Of a stretch of DNA of 64,000 nt, positions 23,402 to 31,547 are shown in pieces. The notes below the pieces were generated by a model. The model was not told the DNA's origin, did not search any database, and saw only the letters and a list, made by a program, of their open reading frames with translations. Position 1 is the stretch's first letter; every line of letters begins with the position of its first letter. The stretch is from a virus: positions 1 through 64,000 of the IMG/VR virus record IMGVR_UViG_3300037961_005428, one strand, 5' to 3'. Position numbers and translations under genes: made by a program.

Positions 23402-25393
23402 TCATTCCTCCAGTGCCCAGCCTCTTTCTTGACGGAGTCGCTGGACCAACTCCTTGACGAGCGTCTTGCGCTCTTCTACATCACCGCCGTCAAGAACGGC
23501 TTTGACAACTTGACGCTTGCCTTCTACGACACGGTCAAAGTGTTCGTCAATGGTGTTTGATACGGATAGGTAGACGGCGTGAACCGACTGGCTCTCTTGG
23601 CCGATGCGGTACACCCGGTCTTCTGCTTGCTCCTCGTCAGTGGGAACCCACTCCCGTTCAACGAAGAGGACTGTGTCAGCAGCGGTGAGGGTGATGCCCT
23701 CCTTCGCAGCCATGGTGTTGCACAGCATCACATCCAGCCTCCCGGCTTGGAAGTCCTCAACCAATTGCTGTCGGTTCTGTGCCTTGACGCTGCCATCAAT
23801 CCGACCGACTCTCAACCGTTTATAGTCCTTTGATGCTGCGAGGTGTTCAAGGATGCCGTTTAGCACATCCTTGTGGTGACAGAACACGACGATTGGTCCG
23901 CCCGTGTTGTCGTTGTGAGTGCCAATCCAATCGGATGCCGCCGCCACTTTGAGCCGACCACATGTGTGGCGCAGGTCTTGAATCATCTGCAAGGCAAAGC
24001 CTTGCGGTAAGGACTCACCCATGGCTGCATGGTGGTCCATCGTGTGCCAGTATTCCTCCTGCTTGTAATCGTACTCCGACCTGTCAGCCTTGGACAGTTC
24101 AATCGGAATGAACTGGCGGACCTTGTCGGGAAGTTCAGTGAGCACTTCCTTCTTGAGTCGGCGGATGCACATGTCTCGTGTCCGCTCGTTGAGTTCCTGT
24201 GTGTTGCTGGCCCCGGAGAAGTCCCAGCCGAAGCCGTTGTGCCACGGGTCGCAGTAGCGATTCTTGTAGTCCCACTCGCTGGTGAACTGAGACGGAGCCA
24301 ACAGGTTCAGTGAGTTGAAGAACTCAGCCGGACGGCTGGCAATCGCTGTGCCGGACAAGCCAAGCACTTTCGGACTGAGCCGTCCGACTGAGATGGAAGA
24401 AGAGGTGCGCTTCGCCTTGCTGTTCTTGAGGTAGTGAATCTCGTCAAAGACTGTAATCTGTGGAGCCAACCGGTTGAGTCGGTCAGCCTGTTTATTCATG
24501 AGGTCGTAGTTGATGATGATAACATCGGCGTCCTTGACAGCATCAGCCTTGCCCGAGTTGACCACATGGATGGATTCGTCGGGGAGCCAAATGCCAACCT
24601 CCTTCTTCCAGTTGTACTTGACATTCGCCGGACACACCACAAGCAGCGGTCGCTCAGTGGGGTAGAGTGAGGCGTAGGCCAGTGCTTGAATGGTTTTGCC
24701 CACACCCATGTCGTCGCCGATGAGGCAGCGCCCGTGGGAGGCCTCAGCAAATGCCACGCCCACCTTTTGAAATGGGTACAATTCAAAGCCGTCGGGAAGA
24801 GACTGAGCCAGCCGACTGTCAAGTTCAGCGGCGTCCACCGATTTGAGTTCGGCAGCGGAACTCATCTCCACACGAGCGATGCTTTGGTTGATGTCCTCAT
24901 TGACTTGACGGCACTCCATGATGGCTGTAGCCAACGGTGGGTAGACTGTCTCCAGCAGACCGTAGAGTGTGCGTGCTTGCATCACAGGGATGGACCACTG
25001 CTTGATGTCGTTATGCCATTTGTAGTTGCTGATAGCCTTGACTGTGAGGCGCACCTTGTCACGCTGTCCTTCATCTCGGATGAAAGGCCAGTGGAGATGG
25101 AGGCGCTGACCCTTGACCTCCACCCAGCAAGAGTTTGGGTCACGCACCTCCACCCCCTTGATGAGTTCGTACATGTCAGCACAGTCAATGCCATGCGATG
25201 TGAGAATGTCAGCCGCCTTCTTGATGATGTTCGGCTCGTCCTTGATGGACCATGCCCGGAACTCCGGAACCCATATCGTCTGTGGGAAGGGGAGTTCTGC
25301 TTTGAGTTGGTCTTTGGCTTCCATGATGTAAGGGAAGTCAATGGCCAGTCGCTGCCCATATTGGTTGCTGTGTTTGTGTACTGTTGCTTTCAT
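23402..25393 (-). CDS. SNF2/SMARCAL1-like DNA translocase
   Basis: 663 residues, SF2 helicase of the SNF2 class. Walker A region CLIGDDMGVGKTIQ (223-236), DEIH box (317-320), motif III LGLSGTAIASRPAEF, and a C-terminal RecA lobe ending with ITLTAADTVLFVEREW and QAEDRVYRIGQ (motifs V-VI). The N-terminal 150 residues (FPQTIWVPEFRAWSI and KWHNDIKQWSIPV) look like two HARP-type repeats, as in SMARCAL1 annealing helicases. It probably remodels forks or anneals complementary strands during replication. It is the only large enzyme in this stretch of tiny genes. Confidence 0.9.
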   Translation of the reverse strand: MKATVHKHSNQYGQRLAIDFPYIMEAKDQLKAELPFPQTIWVPEFRAWSIKDEPNIIKKAADILTSHGIDCADMYELIKGVEVRDPNSCWVEVKGQRLHLHWPFIRDEGQRDKVRLTVKAISNYKWHNDIKQWSIPVMQARTLYGLLETVYPPLATAIMECRQVNEDINQSIARVEMSSAAELKSVDAAELDSRLAQSLPDGFELYPFQKVGVAFAEASHGRCLIGDDMGVGKTIQALAYASLYPTERPLLVVCPANVKYNWKKEVGIWLPDESIHVVNSGKADAVKDADVIIINYDLMNKQADRLNRLAPQITVFDEIHYLKNSKAKRTSSSISVGRLSPKVLGLSGTAIASRPAEFFNSLNLLAPSQFTSEWDYKNRYCDPWHNGFGWDFSGASNTQELNERTRDMCIRRLKKEVLTELPDKVRQFIPIELSKADRSEYDYKQEEYWHTMDHHAAMGESLPQGFALQMIQDLRHTCGRLKVAAASDWIGTHNDNTGGPIVVFCHHKDVLNGILEHLAASKDYKRLRVGRIDGSVKAQNRQQLVEDFQAGRLDVMLCNTMAAKEGITLTAADTVLFVEREWVPTDEEQAEDRVYRIGQESQSVHAVYLSVSNTIDEHFDRVVEGKRQVVKAVLDGGDVEERKTLVKELVQRLRQERGWALEE

Positions 25394-25702
25394 TCAATCA
25401 TCTCCGCATACATATTCAGTGTAATCCATCATCGCTGAGTCATTTCCATTGACCGCATTCTCAGCCCAATCGTATGCTCTAATGAGTCGTTCACGCAACC
25501 GCTTGACTTCGGCAAAAAGAAATGGAGCGTCTGCTATGAGTTGTGCGTTTGCGAGCCATTCATCACTTGTTTGTGGTTCCTCTTCGTCATAGACGAGTAG
25601 TGCCATCACCCTCCCCTTGTTGTCAAGTAAGCCTTCCCCTCCGAAATCGGGAGGAAACCATGGTGCAGGTGTGTGTCCTTCGTATTTGTCTGTGTCAATC
25701 AT
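25394..25702 (-). CDS. MIDTDK-family protein 1 (Ead/Ea22-like helix)
   Basis: 102 residues. Starts MIDTDKYEGHTPAPW and carries NAQLIADAPFLFAEVKRLRE, a segment typical of phage Ead/Ea22-like proteins. Both modules recur in neighbouring genes at 26410 and 26670. Unknown function. Confidence 0.6.
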   Translation of the reverse strand: MIDTDKYEGHTPAPWFPPDFGGEGLLDNKGRVMALLVYDEEEPQTSDEWLANAQLIADAPFLFAEVKRLRERLIRAYDWAENAVNGNDSAMMDYTEYVCGDD

Positions 25703-25884
25703 TCAATCTCACCTTGATGTTTCAATTCATCATAACATGGTTTACAGAACGGGCCTTCTTTGCCTTCACTGCACCACCATTCATCACGATAGTCACGGAT
25801 ATACACATCGCAAACATCGCAACGGCACTTTTTCCCGTTGTTCACTTTACCTGTTCGTATGCCCCGTTTGTCTGTGTCAATCAT
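25699..25884 (-). CDS. MIDTDK-tagged zinc-finger protein
   Basis: 61 residues from the ATG that gives MIDTDK, as in the neighbours; a GTG three codons earlier is the alternative. Cysteines at CRCDVC (near 20), CSEG and FCKPC form a zinc finger. It has the shared first six residues but not the EVKRLR helix, so the family seems to mix modules. Confidence 0.55.
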   Translation of the reverse strand: MIDTDKRGIRTGKVNNGKKCRCDVCDVYIRDYRDEWWCSEGKEGPFCKPCYDELKHQGEIE

Positions 25885-25889
25885 TCGTC

Positions 25890-26126
25890 TCACTCCAATG
25901 GGTGGTCAATGTCCTTATCCCCAAGCACCCAACGAAGAGCCTTGACCACGCCCTCCAATGCTTTGTAGTTCCTCATGTGATACATGCGCTTGTTCTTTGA
26001 ACAGGTCTGCATGGCTGTGAGATGTTGATTCTGTTTGCGCTCAGCCCTGTCCAGCATGGTTTCAATGTCATGCCAAGTCTTGTCGTAAGCAAAGTGTTCG
26101 CTGTCTTGATGGTCGCTCATTGTCAT
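25890..26126 (-). CDS. Small helical protein
   Basis: 78 residues. Basic helix in the middle (CSKNKRMYHMRNYKALEGVV, then KALRWVLGDKD). Part of the same cluster but without the MIDTDK start. Unknown. Confidence 0.5.
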   Translation of the reverse strand: MTMSDHQDSEHFAYDKTWHDIETMLDRAERKQNQHLTAMQTCSKNKRMYHMRNYKALEGVVKALRWVLGDKDIDHPLE

Positions 26127-26413
26127 TCGCTCGCCTCCCTTAGTTGCTTCACGGTATCAAGTATCTCTTGGTCGTCTTCCTCGGATGTAGCGTCATTCAT
26201 GCTCATCCATTCGTAGTGCTTCATCAAAACCTCACGGGCTTTGAGAGAGGCTTCTTGCCATCGCTTCTCTTTGTCAAGCATGTACATGAACAATTCCTCC
26301 AGTTCTTCGGGGGTTATTCGCCCCCCTCCAATGTGGTCACAGTGTGCGCCGTGAGGGCACAACACACCTACTTCGCAAGTCTGCATACATTCGTTGTCGT
26401 CTGTGTCAATCAT
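26123..26413 (-). CDS. MIDTD-tagged protein with Cys motif and helical tail
   Basis: 96 residues. MIDTDDNECMQTCEVGVLC leads into CPHGAHCDH, so four or more Cys/His residues crowd the first 30 positions; the rest is helical (LMKHYEW, EILDTVKQLREASE). Unknown. Confidence 0.5.
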   Translation of the reverse strand: MIDTDDNECMQTCEVGVLCPHGAHCDHIGGGRITPEELEELFMYMLDKEKRWQEASLKAREVLMKHYEWMSMNDATSEEDDQEILDTVKQLREASE

Positions 26414-26673
26414 TCCTCTTCATCTCCCAGTGCCTTTCTCATGTCAGTCATGATGTGGTCAAACGCATTACCACCTACATATCGCCTAAGACCGTGGACG
26501 AAATCCTCAACGATTCCAAGTCTTTCACGCAACCGCTTGACTTCTGCGAGGAGAAGTGGTGCGTCTGCACACAGTTCTTCATCAGCCGTGTTCCACGGTA
26601 TGCTTCCGTCACGGATTGATTCCACCGACCATTGGCCGAGTGTGCGTCCTTTGTATTTGTCTGTGTCAATCAT
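26410..26673 (-). CDS. MIDTDK-family protein 2
   Basis: 87 residues. MIDTDKYKGRTLGQW start and ADAPLLLAEVKRLRERL helix. A 42 bp stretch (26527-26568) coding for the helix is identical to 26793-26834 in the next gene upstream, showing recent duplication or recombination. Confidence 0.6.
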   Translation of the reverse strand: MIDTDKYKGRTLGQWSVESIRDGSIPWNTADEELCADAPLLLAEVKRLRERLGIVEDFVHGLRRYVGGNAFDHIMTDMRKALGDEEE

Positions 26674-27086
26674 TCAATCACCTCGCTGAACATGGGTAGT
26701 ACCCTATGGCATTCACTGAGGATGTCGCTCAAAATAGGACTCACCTCTTCGTGGTTGTCGGGAATCATGGATTCAATGTCCTCAAGAACACGACGCAACC
26801 GCTTGACTTCTGCGAGGAGAAGTGGTGCGTCTGCGATGAGTTGCTGGTTAGCATTGAACATTTCACGAGCCGTTGCTCCTGTAGTGGAATGTTGCATGTG
26901 TAAGTCAAGTCCGTTACCATCCATCTGCCACCTGTTGTCACAGACGGCAACCGTGAGGGGCGACGGGAGCGGCGATGCAATCAAAACCACTCCTTCAACG
27001 GGCGGCTCATCATCCCACTCACCTGTGTGCTTGACTACTCGCCACGGCCCTTCTGTGTGTCCTTCGTATTTGTCTGTGTCAATCAT
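26670..27086 (-). CDS. MIDTDK-family protein 3
   Basis: 138 residues. MIDTDKYEGHTEGPWRVVKH start, a variable middle (VVLIASPLPSPLTVAVCDN), then FNANQQLIADAPLLLAEVKR. The longest member; its layout is that of the common phage 'TPGPW...ANAxLIAxAPxLLAE' proteins of unknown role. Confidence 0.6.
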   Translation of the reverse strand: MIDTDKYEGHTEGPWRVVKHTGEWDDEPPVEGVVLIASPLPSPLTVAVCDNRWQMDGNGLDLHMQHSTTGATAREMFNANQQLIADAPLLLAEVKRLRRVLEDIESMIPDNHEEVSPILSDILSECHRVLPMFSEVIE

Positions 27087-27283
27087 TCAATCACTCCCAT
27101 GTCTCTCATGTTCCGACAGAACTCTAACGAGTCTATTTTCTCATCCAAGAAATCTTGAACGCTCATTTCAACAAGAAGCAACCGCTTGACTTCTGCGATG
27201 AGTGCTCTCATCAACTCGTTCACACCTACACTGCCGAGCAGTTTGTCATTCCACATCTCAATATATTCGTCTATGTCAATCAT
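27083..27283 (-). CDS. MIDIDEY-family protein 4
   Basis: 66 residues. MIDIDEYIEMWNDKLLG start and LIAEVKRLLLVEMSVQDF helix; a shortened, diverged member of the same family. Confidence 0.55.
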   Translation of the reverse strand: MIDIDEYIEMWNDKLLGSVGVNELMRALIAEVKRLLLVEMSVQDFLDEKIDSLEFCRNMRDMGVIE

Positions 27284-27900
27284 TCGCTCTCCTCCTTCTT
27301 CTCAAGTGCCCAGCGTAGTTGAGTGACGGCTCCGGAGAACGCATCCTCAAGCAAGGTCAGTGCCTCAACGACGGCGTTGACCTTGGCCGTGTTCTCGCTC
27401 ACCAAGTGGTTCATGGTGTCAGTGATGGTGTTGGCCACATGGTCTTGAATGTGCTCGCCCAATGCCAACACGAAGTCGTCGTTGCGAACCAGTGCGCTGA
27501 TGAGTTCGTCCTCGTCAGCCACCCAGTTCGCAAGGTCTTGCAGTTCAATGTGGCTGGCAACATCCTGTGCGTCCACTTCAATCTCGGAAGCGATGTCGTC
27601 TGTATCAATGCAGTCAACGAGGTCGCTTTTGTCAATGTAGTCAGCGAGGTCATACAGTTCAATGTGGTCAGCGAGGTTGCGCATGTCCACATAGTCTGCG
27701 ACTCGGTCGTAGTCCAGTGCGTCATCCAGTGCGTCGTCAAGGTCAATGTGGTCAACCAAGTCCGACGCCTCAATGTGTTCGGCCACCGCAGAGGGGTCAA
27801 CCTCCACATGTTCTGCAATCGCTTCTTCGTCCACCTCCAAGGTGGCAAGGTATTCGTTCACTCGTGCTTCAATTTTCTTTTCAATCCACTTTCGTATCAT
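27280..27900 (-). CDS. Highly acidic repeat protein
   Basis: 206 residues. From about 23 to 125 the chain repeats an 8-11 residue unit of the type D-L-A-D-H-I-E-x-x-D (examples DLVDHIDLDDA, NLADHIELYDL, DLADYIDKSDL, DLVDCIDTDDI), with hardly any positive charge. Flanking helices are normal (MIRKWIEKKIEARVNEYL; LVSENTAKVNAVVEALTLL). A regular negatively charged surface could mimic DNA or bind cations; both are inference. The internal DNA repeats are visible too (repeated tcaatgtggtcagcga-like units). Confidence 0.6.
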   Translation of the reverse strand: MIRKWIEKKIEARVNEYLATLEVDEEAIAEHVEVDPSAVAEHIEASDLVDHIDLDDALDDALDYDRVADYVDMRNLADHIELYDLADYIDKSDLVDCIDTDDIASEIEVDAQDVASHIELQDLANWVADEDELISALVRNDDFVLALGEHIQDHVANTITDTMNHLVSENTAKVNAVVEALTLLEDAFSGAVTQLRWALEKKEESE

Positions 27901-27923
27901 GTTTCATTCCTCCAGTTGTGTGT

Positions 27924-28253
27924 TCATTCTTCTTCTCCGTACATCTCTTTCAAGTATTCCTCTGCCAGTTCTTCGCTATCGTGGAGCGTCCCTTCCGTCC
28001 GGTCAAGGTAACCGGGCATGGTCATGTACGCATACCATCCATGCACAATGTCAATTTGATAGATGGAATCAACTCCCGCTTCAACAAATGGCTCAAGGTG
28101 TGGCTTCAACTTACCCTCCCTGTGCATGATGCCCAGTTCAGTATGCTTGAGCCCAGTGCTGTCGCTGATGTAGTGCAGTGGCACATACTCAGTGCCCATG
28201 TCTGTCCACACTTCAAAGCAAGTCGTTTCGTAAATCACAGGTTCCATTTTCAT
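27924..28253 (-). CDS. Hypothetical protein
   Basis: 109 residues (MKMEPVIYETTCFEVWTDMG...). Beta-rich first part and acidic helical end (DSEELAEEYLKEMYGEEE). Unknown. Confidence 0.55.
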   Translation of the reverse strand: MKMEPVIYETTCFEVWTDMGTEYVPLHYISDSTGLKHTELGIMHREGKLKPHLEPFVEAGVDSIYQIDIVHGWYAYMTMPGYLDRTEGTLHDSEELAEEYLKEMYGEEE

Positions 28254-29518
28254 TCCTCCTCTTCGTTGTAATCAGCGAACCATTTGTTTTCTTCAATCGC
28301 CTTCAAAGCGATGGCGGCAAGTTCACGACCTGCTGAGCCACGGCCAAGTGAAACGACCTTGCTTGTGTCGCCACCTACCTCGGCAGCCAAGGTGCTGATG
28401 ACATTGCTGTTGCCGATGCCATCAACCCATGGCTGCATGAAGTTGTTGCTCCACAGCACATCGGTGTAGCCCATCGGGTTGAGGTTTTCAAGAGTCCAGC
28501 CAAGTGGAGTCTTCTCGTGGTCGTAATTATAGCGAGTCTTGTCCTCGTTGAGTTGGATGTAATTGTCAATGTCGGGAATCTCCTCACGCATGCTGTCAAC
28601 GGCCCGGCCATAGGATGCCTTCTCTTCTTCGTCAGCCGCAAGCAACTCCTTGGCGATGTCCTCGGCGGGCCGGTCCTCACCGTCCTCTTGCCAATCAATG
28701 TCGTTATAGCCACCGCCGAATAGGCAGAGCAGTCTGCTGGGGCCGGGACTCTCTTCTCGCCGTGCCTTGACAAAGGCGACCTTGTCCTCAAGGGAGTCAA
28801 GTTCTTCCTCGGACTTCATCAAGAAGTAAGCGTAGCGTGAGATGTCCACGAACTTGGTGCGCCTTGTGCCGTCGTACTTGATGTAGTAAGGGTTGCTTTT
28901 AACCTCGTACTCTTGATACTTATCACGGTAGCCATCCATGCTTGGGCGAACAGGAGTGCGGAACTCCATCACCACGCCGGGGTATTCAAAGCCCCAGTCC
29001 TCACAGTTGTGCTTCGTCATCATTTCGTGATGCCAATACTCGGAGTCGGGGTGAACATTATGCTGCTTCATGATTTGCTTGTGCAGTTCGGTCATGCACT
29101 CAATGTCATACTCGTCTTGGTCGCTGTCGTTCCACGCAGCGTAGTCGGACAGGGATGTCCACACCTTCTTGGTGCGGCTTTGTGTCCAAGTACGGTAGTT
29201 GTTGTCAAGGTAGCCACGCTCTTGGTCTTGTGGCTTAAGCAGAAACACCCATCGCTCACTGTCCTCGTGCCAGCCAATCGGCTGGTCGTTGATGGTGTCG
29301 TTGGCTAACTTCGTGATACCCTTGGGGACTTGAACAAAGTTGGACCACCGTCGGTTGACCATCGGCTCAAGCCACGCTCGTGGAAAGCCGGCCTCAACGA
29401 AGCCGTCAATGCCAGTCACGCTGTGACCATGGCTACCCGTTTCCTTTTCGTTTAGCCAGTCCACAAGGGTGGCTCGCTCTTCTTCATTCATGTTCTTCAA
29501 TACAGTCTTCATGTTCAT
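28250..29518 (-). CDS. Large unknown protein
   Basis: 422 residues, no recognised domain. Helical N-terminus (NMNEEERATLVDWLNEKETG), many Trp/Tyr residues in the centre (WFEYPG-type, EYEVKSNPYYIKYDG), a LLCLFGGGYNDIDWQ segment, and a C-terminal STLAAEVGGDTSKVVSLGRG patch, which is glycine-rich but not a P-loop. It follows promoter 3 as the second gene, so it is presumably abundant early. Confidence 0.55.
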   Translation of the reverse strand: MNMKTVLKNMNEEERATLVDWLNEKETGSHGHSVTGIDGFVEAGFPRAWLEPMVNRRWSNFVQVPKGITKLANDTINDQPIGWHEDSERWVFLLKPQDQERGYLDNNYRTWTQSRTKKVWTSLSDYAAWNDSDQDEYDIECMTELHKQIMKQHNVHPDSEYWHHEMMTKHNCEDWGFEYPGVVMEFRTPVRPSMDGYRDKYQEYEVKSNPYYIKYDGTRRTKFVDISRYAYFLMKSEEELDSLEDKVAFVKARREESPGPSRLLCLFGGGYNDIDWQEDGEDRPAEDIAKELLAADEEEKASYGRAVDSMREEIPDIDNYIQLNEDKTRYNYDHEKTPLGWTLENLNPMGYTDVLWSNNFMQPWVDGIGNSNVISTLAAEVGGDTSKVVSLGRGSAGRELAAIALKAIEENKWFADYNEEEE

Positions 29519-29916
29519 TCGTATTCCTCCTCAAGTTCGTGGGGCTCAAGGTTCTCGGTGCCGTAGCCTTCGCACATCAGTGCGACGATGACCATGGTTT
29601 CCATCTCACCCTTCTTCATTGCTTCACGGCACTGGGTGTAGTCGTCATCGCCGTCGGCACGGACGACAACCTCGCCTACCTCAATGCCAAAGTTGCACAT
29701 ACCATTCCACCCTACATCTCGTCGGATGGCGATGGGCTGGCTGGGTGGGTAGGCTGACAGTAGGCTGATGAGTTCACCCACATTCATGCCCCAATGTTTG
29801 TCCCAGTTCTTGCCTTGACTGTAGTGGTCGGTGTCTCCTTTCTTGGCGTTCTCCAATTGTCTCAGTGTGTACTCGTGGTAAAACGGCTGTTGCTTCGTGT
29901 CTTCTTCTGTCTGCAT
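29515..29916 (-). CDS. Hypothetical protein, first gene after promoter 3
   Basis: 133 residues. MNVGELISLLSAYPPSQPIA near 43 is a helix-turn pattern common in small phage proteins (ELI..L...PPD..V), followed by beta strands (FGIEVGEVVVRADGDDDY). GGAGG lies eight bases before the ATG, and the transcript would start about 17 bases upstream. Unknown role. Confidence 0.55.
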   Translation of the reverse strand: MQTEEDTKQQPFYHEYTLRQLENAKKGDTDHYSQGKNWDKHWGMNVGELISLLSAYPPSQPIAIRRDVGWNGMCNFGIEVGEVVVRADGDDDYTQCREAMKKGEMETMVIVALMCEGYGTENLEPHELEEEYE

Positions 29917-29940
29917 ATTTTTTTCCTCCAGTTTGGTTTC

Positions 29941-29977
29941 CTATTGTTTTGATTCTTTATAAGGAGAAGTTGAAATC
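29941..29977 (-). promoter_or_regulatory. Repeated archaeal-type promoter, copy 3
   Basis: 37 bp identical to 20443-20479. TTATAAAG on the minus strand is the TATA box; predicted start near 29933, about 17 bases before the ATG at 29916. Confidence 0.7.
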
Positions 29978-30131
29978 ATTCCTTTCGTGACATCGTTTTG
30001 TCGTTCGGGTGTGCGAGGCGATGTCGTTGGTGTCGCTTTCGCAGGGTCATTCGTTCTTCGGCTTCCCGCATGGGTCGGCCTTGGTATCTCATGCTTACAG
30101 TTCTCATTGTCCATTTCTTTGCCATGTTCAT
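29976..30131 (-). CDS. Small basic protein
   Basis: 51 residues, strongly basic (TLRKRHQRHRLAHPNDKT), from an ATG overlapping the upstream stop; the second ATG two codons on is better spaced from GGAGG. It ends where promoter 3 begins. A nucleic-acid-binding role is suggested only by charge. Confidence 0.45.
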   Translation of the reverse strand: MNMAKKWTMRTVSMRYQGRPMREAEERMTLRKRHQRHRLAHPNDKTMSRKE

Positions 30132-30370
30132 TCCTCCTCGTACACTCCATGATACTTGAGGTAGCAGTCCGTGCATACCTCCATGTGCTCGTTGTCTTTT
30201 CCGACATGGATGATGTACCGCTCACCTGCAAGGTGGCATTGTTCCGACTCGTTCATGTGACAGTGGCTCTTACTGAATACAATGGGTTCACTGTTTTCCC
30301 CCATGTCTTTTTCAAATGGTACAGGGTTGTACCATGTTACGCAAGTGTCGCATCCATCCCATCTACTCAT
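30128..30370 (-). CDS. Cys/His-rich zinc protein
   Basis: 80 residues: CDTC (7-10), SHCHMNESEQCH in the middle and CTDC (66-69). Enough ligands for two zinc ions. Unknown. Confidence 0.55.
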   Translation of the reverse strand: MSRWDGCDTCVTWYNPVPFEKDMGENSEPIVFSKSHCHMNESEQCHLAGERYIIHVGKDNEHMEVCTDCYLKYHGVYEEE

Positions 30371-30465
30371 TCAATCAACTCCAGTATGAATACCATCTGT
30401 CCGTCGCTATCAGTCGTAAGACCGATAGGGTATGCTGTTCCGTGTCGTGTTTCAATTGGTTTCAT
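30367..30465 (-). CDS. Very small ORF
   Basis: 32 residues (MKPIETRHGTAYPIGLTTDS...). ATGA overlaps with both neighbours. Nothing recognisable. Confidence 0.4.
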   Translation of the reverse strand: MKPIETRHGTAYPIGLTTDSDGQMVFILELIE

Positions 30466-30677
30466 TCTACCACTTCCTTTCTGTCAGCGTACTCGCCGCC
30501 GTTGTCCATCATGTCAGCGAAGCACCAGTTCTTGAAAGCCAAAATGCTGTCGTGCATGGATAGAATCTCCCAGTCGTAGCAGTAGATGTACCGCATACCT
30601 TTGTGCTTCACAGCGTATTCTTTCATAGGTTCGTGCTTTGTTTGTAAGTATATCTCGTATGCTGTCGGTCCAATCAT
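30462..30677 (-). CDS. Hypothetical protein
   Basis: 71 residues (MIGPTAYEIYLQTKHEPMKE...). Aromatic-rich centre (GMRYIYCYDWEILSMHD). Unknown. Confidence 0.5.
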   Translation of the reverse strand: MIGPTAYEIYLQTKHEPMKEYAVKHKGMRYIYCYDWEILSMHDSILAFKNWCFADMMDNGGEYADRKEVVE

Positions 30678-31534
30678 TCTTCTTCATCTCCTATCAGTTC
30701 AGTCCAAACAGCACACCAACTTCGGGCGGCTGTCTCAGCGAGTCGGATGGCAGCGACGGTGTCTTCCCAGCAGTCCTCAACCACATTCGGAATGGCCGCA
30801 GCGATGGCTTCACCAGTGAATCCATCACGCTTGAGAGTGCTGACACTCATGGCGCTCCGCATGTAGTCAAGAATGTCAGCGTCAAACATGACAGGGTTCG
30901 GTTTGAGGATGGGTATACTGTTCTCCCAACGGCTGACCTCCTTGCGCTGTAAGAACATCGTGTAGTCAACCCAGTTCCAGTGCAACCCGTTGCTGTTGCC
31001 TTGACTGATGGTGACAAGGTGTTGCTTCACATGGTCACGAATGTACTCCTCAGTCACCCTTTCCTCGGTGAATCGTCGTAAGTTACGCAATGTGTTCTTT
31101 TCGTAGTTGAGTTTGAGGCGGCGGACACATTCGTTTACCTGTTGTCGGAACACGGTGTCTTCGCCACGCTCGGCTCGTTCTTTGAGGTAGCACTTGAGGC
31201 CCTCAGTTGACCCGTAGTATGACAACTTGCCACCGTCAATGTAGTTCACGATGTTGAATTGATTGCGTTTGTATGTAGCGTACACACCACGAAGGTTGCC
31301 CACCAGTTTTACGCCGGGCTCGGTGGCCATCATCAGTGTTCCCTTGCGTTTGCTGGACCAATGGACAGTCGTCCTTGTGAACCAATAGTCTCGGTACTCT
31401 TCGCACAAAGCGAGAGCCGCCTGCAATTCGGCGAGGTCTTTCTTGTCCCAATCGTGATAGGCCAAGAGGGTTTCAATCGCCTCTCTTAGTTGCCCGTCTT
31501 CAATTTTCGTGTATCTCATGTTTGCTTTTGCCAT
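30674..31534 (-). CDS. Hypothetical protein
   Basis: 286 residues. Helical N-terminus, then GVKLVGNLRGVYATYKRNQF and a basic middle (RRLKLNYEKNTLRNLRRF) that could contact nucleic acid; the end TVAAIRLAETAARSW is helical. No motif recognised. Confidence 0.5.
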   Translation of the reverse strand: MAKANMRYTKIEDGQLREAIETLLAYHDWDKKDLAELQAALALCEEYRDYWFTRTTVHWSSKRKGTLMMATEPGVKLVGNLRGVYATYKRNQFNIVNYIDGGKLSYYGSTEGLKCYLKERAERGEDTVFRQQVNECVRRLKLNYEKNTLRNLRRFTEERVTEEYIRDHVKQHLVTISQGNSNGLHWNWVDYTMFLQRKEVSRWENSIPILKPNPVMFDADILDYMRSAMSVSTLKRDGFTGEAIAAAIPNVVEDCWEDTVAAIRLAETAARSWCAVWTELIGDEEE

Positions 31535-31547
31535 GTTTCATTCCTCC

